DNA of 64,000 bases, from assembly GCA_030272155.1 (NCBI GenBank), contig CP126193.1, positions 5,704,001-5,768,000 on the forward strand, read 5' to 3'. This document shows positions 58,060-64,000 of the stretch, one piece after another; position 1 is the first letter of the stretch; each line of letters starts with the position of its first letter. The translations under genes and the position numbers were made by a program. The notes beneath the pieces are model-generated. The model did not search any database. It was given only the letters and a program-made list of their open reading frames with translations, and was not told the origin of the DNA. This DNA is from Tetradesmus obliquus. Taxonomy: Eukaryota; Chlorophyta; Chlorophyceae; Sphaeropleales; Scenedesmaceae.

Positions 58060-58432
58060 TGTGACCGCTTCGTTGGTAGAGTCTGTACAAACAGCAGGCA
58101 GGACAGCAGTTCTGGCCAAAGGCAGTGATTGCGTGGTTCAAAGTGCACTAGAATGAGTTGATCAGGCTAATATGAAAACGACGGTAATCCAAACGACACA
58201 AGTTTGCGAGGGACGGAGTTCGCAGGAGTGGTTTATCCTCTGGCAAAATGACAGCCCTTTTCTGACGCACTCAGGAGGCATACACGTACGTCTCGCATCA
58301 ACGCTCATTGAACCACGGCTGACAGAGACCTTGATCAAGACAAGCGACCTGACGTTGCCTGCGTCTGAAATTGCCTCCAGCCTTTTGCTGCTGATCTGCC
58401 TGTCTGATCCCTTCTTTATTCCAACAAACAGA
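58060..58432. promoter_or_regulatory. Bidirectional promoter region, zeta-COP / TOM20
   Basis: 373 bp between the two divergent start codons, containing both 5' UTRs and core promoters. No specific element is recognised. Confidence 0.6.
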
Positions 58433-60602
58433 ATGTTCGCAGACGAATCAGAGAGGTAAACCTCGTCAGGCAACGTGCACTTGGTGCGCCCTGCACGTAA
58501 TAGTGACTTGGAGGCTCACTTGCTGCCTGGGGCCCTGCAGGGAGCAGTTCTTCGAGGTCGCTAAGGCGCAAGCGCAGAAAGACTTCCAAGAAGACCCCAC
58601 CAATGCACACGTAGGTGCCTGCAGCAGTGGTCACATGCATGCCATTCTGGCAGAAATCATGCTGCTACTGCTGTCAGGTCACATGGCACGGGGTGCTTCG
58701 CATGCTTGAGCACCTGCTGTTCTTGTGTGATGTCGACTATGCTTGCACATTGCTTTTCCTGCAGGCTTTGGTGCGCTGGGGAGGAGCGCTGCTGGAGCTG
58801 GCACACTTCAAGCAGGGGTCCGATGCAGACAAGTGCATCTCAGATGTGAGTGGCAGCAGCTGCAGCGCCCAAAGACAGCAGCAGACCAGGAGACCAGGCA
58901 GGCCTGCATGCTTCACATGCTGTGTGGGAAGATCTGCAAGCAATTGCAGCGCACATCAGCTGCCTGAGCAGCCAGCAAGCAGCATCACAAATGGCGCAAT
59001 CGCCTGCCAGCAATCCGGTTCGTGCCTGACATTCTTGGGCTGTGCTGCTGCTGCTGCTGCTGCTGCTCTTGCAGGCCATCGCCAAGCTAGAGCAGGCGCT
59101 GTCGATTGATCCAGAGCGCACAGATGCAGAGTGGTGCCTAGGCAACGCATACACATCCATGGTGCGTGGATCGCGTGCAGCAGCTCGCAGCTCGCAGCTG
59201 GCAGCAGCGCGCGATGGGCGCTGTGCAGTTTGGCATCACATGGACTGCATGCATGCCGCAGACAGTGGCATGCAAGCATACACATGCATCTGGAGCTGCT
59301 GCTGCTTTAGCGCTCCTTGCCAATGGCAGCAGCTGCATTGGCTGTCTGGCTGCCGTGCTTGCCGCCACAAAGGCATGTGATTGATGGAGTTGATGCAACT
59401 TCCGCGCAGCTGAGCAGTTATCAAGCGCGCGATGCGCACTGTGAGTGTGCTTCAATGCTGAATTTGTTGTTGCTGCTGCTCCCGCAGGGCTTCCTGGCAG
59501 CGGACCGCAAGACAGCGCTGCAGCACTTCAACAAGGCCGAGGACTACTTCAAGCACTGCAAGGAGAAGGTGCGCCCGGCAGCAGCAGCGCCAGCTGGTGT
59601 TGTGCAGTGGCAATGTGCAGAGAGGCAGCAGCAGTGCGCACAGCCACACTCGACAGTGTTGAGTGGCTCGCCCGGCAGCTGCTTAGCACAGGGCAGTCGA
59701 AATGTGCAGCGCAGGTGCATGCACACAACGTGATCAGCACGTGCACTGCCATGCCTGACGCCACTGGGCAGTGCAGCATGCGGTGCGGCGTGCAGCAGTC
59801 GGCTCACCGCTGGCATGCGGGATTTGGGTAGCACCGTAGGATGGGACGCGGCGGCGCAGCAACTCACACCTGTCCTCATGTCTTCTTGCTTCTGCTGTCT
59901 GTTTTCTGCTGCAGGAGCCCAGCAATGAGACCTACAAGAAAGCGCTGGAGATGTGCAAAAAGGTGCGCCCGCAACGCAGCGTGCAGCTTCCTGCTACCAA
60001 TGGTGTGCGGCACGTGTGTATGGTGTAGTTCATAACAGGTTGGAAGGGGCCACTTCCAGCCCATGGCCCTGAAGGAGTCTGCGAACATGTGCTATATGAC
60101 CGCAGTTCACGATGTATATCAATTAAACGATCCCCCTTGAACACCTCCCGCCTGAACACCGTGCCTGGGATGCTGTGCTGCGCAGGCTCCAGAGTACTAT
60201 GATGAGATTCAGTCGCAGCTGCAGCAGGTGAGCAGGGGCCAGACTAAAGCCCTCGACTGGGGGCAATGCAACATGTTACTCGCAGTGTACGGAAGCCAGA
60301 GGCTGCTGCATGTGTAGCTAGCTGCTGCTGTTTTTCATTTCACCGCAAGTTTTAGATCACAAATGTTCTCCGGGCACCTGTTATTGCACTGCTCACCCCC
60401 TAAGCCTACTGCACAACATGTGCCGATGTGTTGCCGATGTGTGCAGGCGCAGGCGGCGGGGGCGGTGAGTGGCGGCGGCTCCGGCAAGAACGGCGGCGAG
60501 GCCAACGAGTTCTGGTGGGACGTGGCGGGCTGGGTGACGCTGGGCGCCATCATCGTGGGCGTGCTCATGCTCTCCAAGGGCGGCAGCCCAGCCAAGGCCT
60601 GA
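58433..60602 (+). CDS. TOM20: Mitochondrial import receptor subunit TOM20, plant type
   Basis: Eight small exons: 58433-58455, 58541-58610, 58765-58845, 59075-59161, 59488-59568, 59915-59962, 60186-60227 and 60447-60602 (588 nt, 195 residues). The plant TOM20 plan is clear: an N-terminal acidic start (MFADESEREQFFEVAKAQAQ), LVRWGGALLELAHF, AIAKLEQALSIDP, EWCLGNAYTSM, ALQHFNKAEDYF, EPSNETYKKALE and a Gly-rich linker. A C-terminal transmembrane anchor follows (FWWDVAGWVTLGAIIVGVLM), ending in SKGGSPAKA. Role: binding presequences at the mitochondrial outer membrane. The anchor at the C-terminus, not the N-terminus, marks the plant/green-algal form. The end of the last exon is duplicated downstream at 60648-60729. 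Confidence 0.94.
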
Positions 60603-61813
60603 AATGCAGCAGCTTGCAGGAAAAGTGCAGAGGATTGCGGACAAGGGGGCAGAGGGCTGGGTGACCCTGGGCGCCATGATCGTGGGTGTGCTCATGCTCT
60701 CCAAGGGCGGCAGCCCAGCCAAGGCCTAAGCAGCAGCAGCAGCAGCGGCGGCAGCAGCAGCTTGCAGAAAACGTGCAGCGGCTTGCAGGAAGGCCAGCAG
60801 TGCGGCCAATGCCTGGGGCTCAGCAGCAGCAGCAACAGCAGCTGCAGCAGCAGCAGCTTGCAGGCATGCTGTCCAAGGCAGCAGCATGGCCAAGGCCCGG
60901 TGTAGTAAGCGCAGCAGCAGCTGCTTGCAGAAAACAAGTGCAGCGGGCAGCAGCAGTAAAGCTGCGTAGGCCTGGTTGTGTCAGTCTCTGCAGGCTGCCA
61001 GTGTCTGTCTTGCTTGCTGCTTCAGTTGAAGGGGAAGTAGGGTGAGTTGCGAAGAGAGTTGATGTACGCACACATGGCAGCGCGCCAACCCATTTTTTGA
61101 TCTGGTCTATTTGTGTGTTACGAGCCTGATGAAGGATATGTGCGGGGTTGGACACACGCACCTGCCAAGGTGTTGGCAGCGCACAGCATTGCGACGTTGT
61201 CCATTTTTGCTGTCGGTCGCTGCAAGGACACATCCAGTTGCCATAACTATTCTTGTGTTGGTTGTTTTGCCTGTGCTCACACTGCTGTGGAAGTCTGATG
61301 TTGCAGTGAGACGCTGCACAGCATGCCCTGCTACTTGTGTTCGCGCAGTGAGAGGTGATGTTACAGCTTGCGCACAGTGTATCTAGCTGCCTCTGCCAGG
61401 GTCGGCGGCTTCATATGCTTGTATTACGTTGCAGGCTTAAGTTTGAATGTCGTCATGCTCTGCGGCTGGCAGCTGGCGTGCAGGTTCTTCCAGGGACATG
61501 TGCACCAGCACTCAAGTGCAATTGCATGGGCGGGTGCGCGCTTGTAATGCAGCAGGAACTTCTGTATGGCCGTCTTCAGCTGTCAACGGCTTCTTACGGG
61601 GGACTAAATGCTGGATGGTTTCAAACGTGTTTCGAAACCTGTCAGTTACACGAATGGGGTGGTTGTTGTCTCGGCACGCGGCCAGGCTGGTTCCGCAATC
61701 TCAAAATCAGTAGTCAGCATCCCGTGTTGCTGAACATAACACTCAGCATCCACTGCTAGAACAACCTCAGCCAGCATTGTTGCGTGTGCCCGGGCGGTGT
61801 TGATCTCGCCACA
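60603..61813. other. 3' flank of TOM20 and 5' flank of the DEK-like gene
   Basis: Contains echoes of the TOM20 tail (60648-60729 and a degraded one about 60865-60900) among CAG-rich sequence. Beyond that no gene is recognised. Confidence 0.5.
60648..60729 (+). repeat. Echo of the TOM20 C-terminal coding end
   Basis: About 80 bp repeat the codons for GWVTLGA.IVGVLMLSKGGSPAKA with a stop, nearly identical to 60527-60602 but with TAA instead of TGA. It lies in the 3' flank, probably transcribed as 3' UTR. Confidence 0.88.
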
Positions 61814-64000
61814 ATGGCGGAAGTAGAGGCAGCACCTATGGAACTAGACACGAAACAGGCCGATAATGATGCAGCAGAGGCGCAGGACGCACCCGAGGCA
61901 GCGGAGCAGCAGGAGCAGCCCAAGGAGCACAAGGAACCGGCAAAGGGCAAGAAAAAGAAGCAGGAGCAGGCGGAGCACGATGCAGATGAGGACAAGGATG
62001 GAAGCAGCCCTAAGAAGCAGCCGCTGCTGCATCTGACAGTTGTGGAGGGCAAGCGTGAGAGGAAGAAGGTGGGTGTTGGGCTTTGCTGTGTCGCTGCTGC
62101 ATGCTGTACTTGTGTAGCATCATACCAACCAGCCAATGCTTTGAAGTGCATTGCCTTGTTGCTGCTTCATCCGCCATGTAAGAATGGTTAGCATGGAATG
62201 GCTGTGGCTGTTGCAGTTCCCAGCTTGCTGGCTGTACTGCTGTAGTGCTGCCAGCAGCTGTTGTTCCACAACCTGCAAATGTGCACACCGCTTTTGCAAG
62301 CAAACCTCTTTAACTACGCATTTGGGTGTCGATGTATTGCAGCCGGAGGTGTTCATGCCAGAGGCAAAGCAGGCGGTCACCAAGACAGCACCCAAGGAGG
62401 TGCGCACCCACCCTGCTCTGCACAGCATGTGTGAGGGCTGCTGCAATTCCTATCCAGTGTTATGATGCCTGTGCTGTCCGTTGCACGTGCGCGGCTGGCG
62501 CTAGGCGCACCCCAGCGCTCATGTGCTTATGTCAGTGCCAGCAGAACTATCAGCAGCAGCACTAAGACGCGGTATTCAAAGGCACCATCCATTATATGCT
62601 CTCCTACAGCTGCGTGTTGCCCGCTGGTGTGCTTTTTCATAAGTTGTTGTGCTCCTGTGGGTGCTTGCAGGGTGCTGGTGAGAAGCTGGGCGACATCCCC
62701 AATGTGAGCGCGCATTTTCAAACTGGTGCAGCTACAGGATAAAGCAGCGCACAGCAGCAGCAAATAGCTCCGGCAATGACGCTGCCAGCAACACCGTACC
62801 ACATCTCTGGATTCGTGCTGGGCAAGCCCTGCTGCACTCTACACAGCCACAGCCCTACTCAGGCCGTGACGTCTTACTTGGGTGCTCTGGTTATCAGCAG
62901 TGCTGCCTGCCTGCCTCAGCAGGGCAGCCCTTCCTGCTTCTGTTCCTGCGCTTGTTCAACAAGCCTTGCTGCTGCTGCTGCTGCTGCTGCCGCTGCTGCT
63001 GCTGCAGGTCAAGTTCAAGCTGGGCAAGATCAGCGGCAAGGATGACACCATCCGCGGCCTGCACCGCCTGCTGTTCAACCGCGACGGCACGGTGAGCACT
63101 TAGGAAAGCCTGCTGCACGTGCAATGCAGCAGGTGGTTCTACCAACTGTTGCTTCAATCAAGCACCGCCTGCTGTTCGGTCGTGACGGCGTGGTGAGCAC
63201 AGCATGCAGCACTGCAGTCTTGCAGCGACGTGCAGGGCTTCAGCCATTGTTGTTGTACACAACACCACCTGCTATTCAACCACAATGAGTACATCAGACT
63301 GGCTGCCGCACTTCCGACACTGCACTCTGCACATGCTGAACAGGGGCTGGTCCTGTGCATGTCGTTCCTTTTGTTGCCTACCTCATGTGGCTTGCATTTG
63401 ACGTGTATCTTCTGCATCAACTGCATCGAATTACTTCCGTGGTTACCTGCAGGTGCATGAGCGCAAGCGCAACATCTGGGCCTTCTCAGGACTGGTCTAT
63501 GAGGGCGACGAGGTGCGGCGGTGCTGTCACAAGCATTTCGCTCAAAGCACATGCCATCAGCAACAGCGGCTTTGATGCACTAGAGCGGCTCACATTCCTG
63601 CAGCGCAGCATATGTCTCGACACTTAGCCGGCAACAAGCAGCTGTGCAGCCAAACCTACCGCGCGCTCGCCCCTGCTGTGCACATCAAACACCAGCCAAT
63701 AAGTTGTGCCAGCCTGTTGTCGCGATAGCAACAGCAGGTGTGCCAGGCTGCACTTGCAACGATGTGCACCTGCTGCGCGCCTGTTCTGCAAAAACTGACG
63801 TGCTACACACCTCCTTCTTCTCACCCCTTTTGTTTGCTGCCATGCTGCAGGCGGCTGAGCGGGCCAAGGTGGCCGCCAAGCTGGGCGGCTGGCAGGTGGC
63901 GGCGCTGGGGGAGCTGCTGGACGCCTTTGACCTGCCAAGGCCCAGCGAGGGCAACAAGGAGCGCAAGATTGAGCGCATACTGGAGTTCCTGGAGAAGCCG
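61814..64000 (+). CDS. DEK: DEK-like chromatin protein (3' end outside the window)
   Basis: Exons: 61814-62068, 62343-62399, 62671-62703, 63008-63091, 63453-63512 and 63851 to the edge. The N-terminus is acidic and Lys-rich (KGKKKKQEQAEHDADED). The DEK core follows: GEKLGDIPNVKFKLGK, GLHRLLFNRDGTVHERKRNI, WAFSGLVYEGDE, then the SAP-box region AAERAKVAAKLGGWQVAALG, LLDAFDLPRP and ERKIERILEFLEKP. DEK proteins bind DNA and histones and act in chromatin organisation and, in plants, stress responses. The ATG at 61814 sits in a good context (ACAATGG); an in-frame ATG at 61784 would add 10 residues. The C-terminal DEK_C domain is expected beyond 64000. Echoes of the exon 4 tail lie in intron 4. Confidence 0.88.
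63163..63191 (+). repeat. Echo of the 3' end of DEK exon 4
   Basis: Twenty-nine bp repeat the exon tail (HRLLFxRDGx) with donor GTGAGC, 100 bp after the real exon end at 63091. A weaker third copy follows at about 63263-63292, again about 100 bp further. Confidence 0.8.

Overview
This is nuclear DNA of a green alga. The genes are split by GT-AG introns, usually with GTGAGx, GTGCGx or GTAAGx donors. Coding sequence is full of CTG/CAG tracts read as poly-Ala, poly-Ser or poly-Gln. The recognisable housekeeping proteins are of plant type (TOM20, zeta-COP, CAX exchanger, an FBL15-like F-box protein). The style fits Chlorophyceae, perhaps Sphaeropleales/Scenedesmaceae; that placement is inference. 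No rRNA, tRNA, CRISPR or bacterial operon structure was seen. All exon models were built by eye from splice motifs, homologous repeats and phase arithmetic.

Left third (about 1-23 kb), fast-evolving families. (i) A 4.1-kb tandem duplication carries two minus-strand genes (4760-2369 and 8872-6121) for secreted, Cys-rich proteins with two copies of a roughly 110-residue domain I cannot name. One ends in a transmembrane helix, the other in a GPI-signal-like tail. (ii) Three copies (13391-9568 minus, 18881-13801 minus, 19338-23162 plus) encode what I read as a PAZ domain (small-RNA 3'-end binding, as in Argonaute and Dicer) fused to a complete OAS/cGAS-type nucleotidyltransferase with its OAS1-like C-terminal domain. 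This PAZ-OAS architecture is the most exciting item here. Each copy has its own lesion: a TAA, a 63-bp insertion with an 11-bp target-site duplication plus a frameshift, or a 1-nt deletion.

Middle (23-42 kb), all on the minus strand: a vacuolar-type cation/H+ exchanger (29379-25397), a GT92-family glycosyltransferase with an in-frame TGA (32764-30420), and a 1618-residue F-box/leucine-rich-repeat protein (40791-34018).

Right third (42-64 kb): a CDK5RAP1/MiaB-type tRNA methylthiotransferase (+), a TPR-Sel1-MYND zinc-finger protein (-, two in-frame stops), zeta-COP (-) divergent from TOM20 (+) over a 373-bp spacer, and a DEK-like chromatin protein (+) running off the right edge.

Two patterns cross gene boundaries. 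First, several genes carry 'exon echoes': tandem copies of an exon's head with its acceptor upstream, or of an exon's tail with its donor downstream, lying in the flanking introns or 3' flank. Second, in-frame stops occur in the accessory genes while splice phases stay intact; the housekeeping genes have none.
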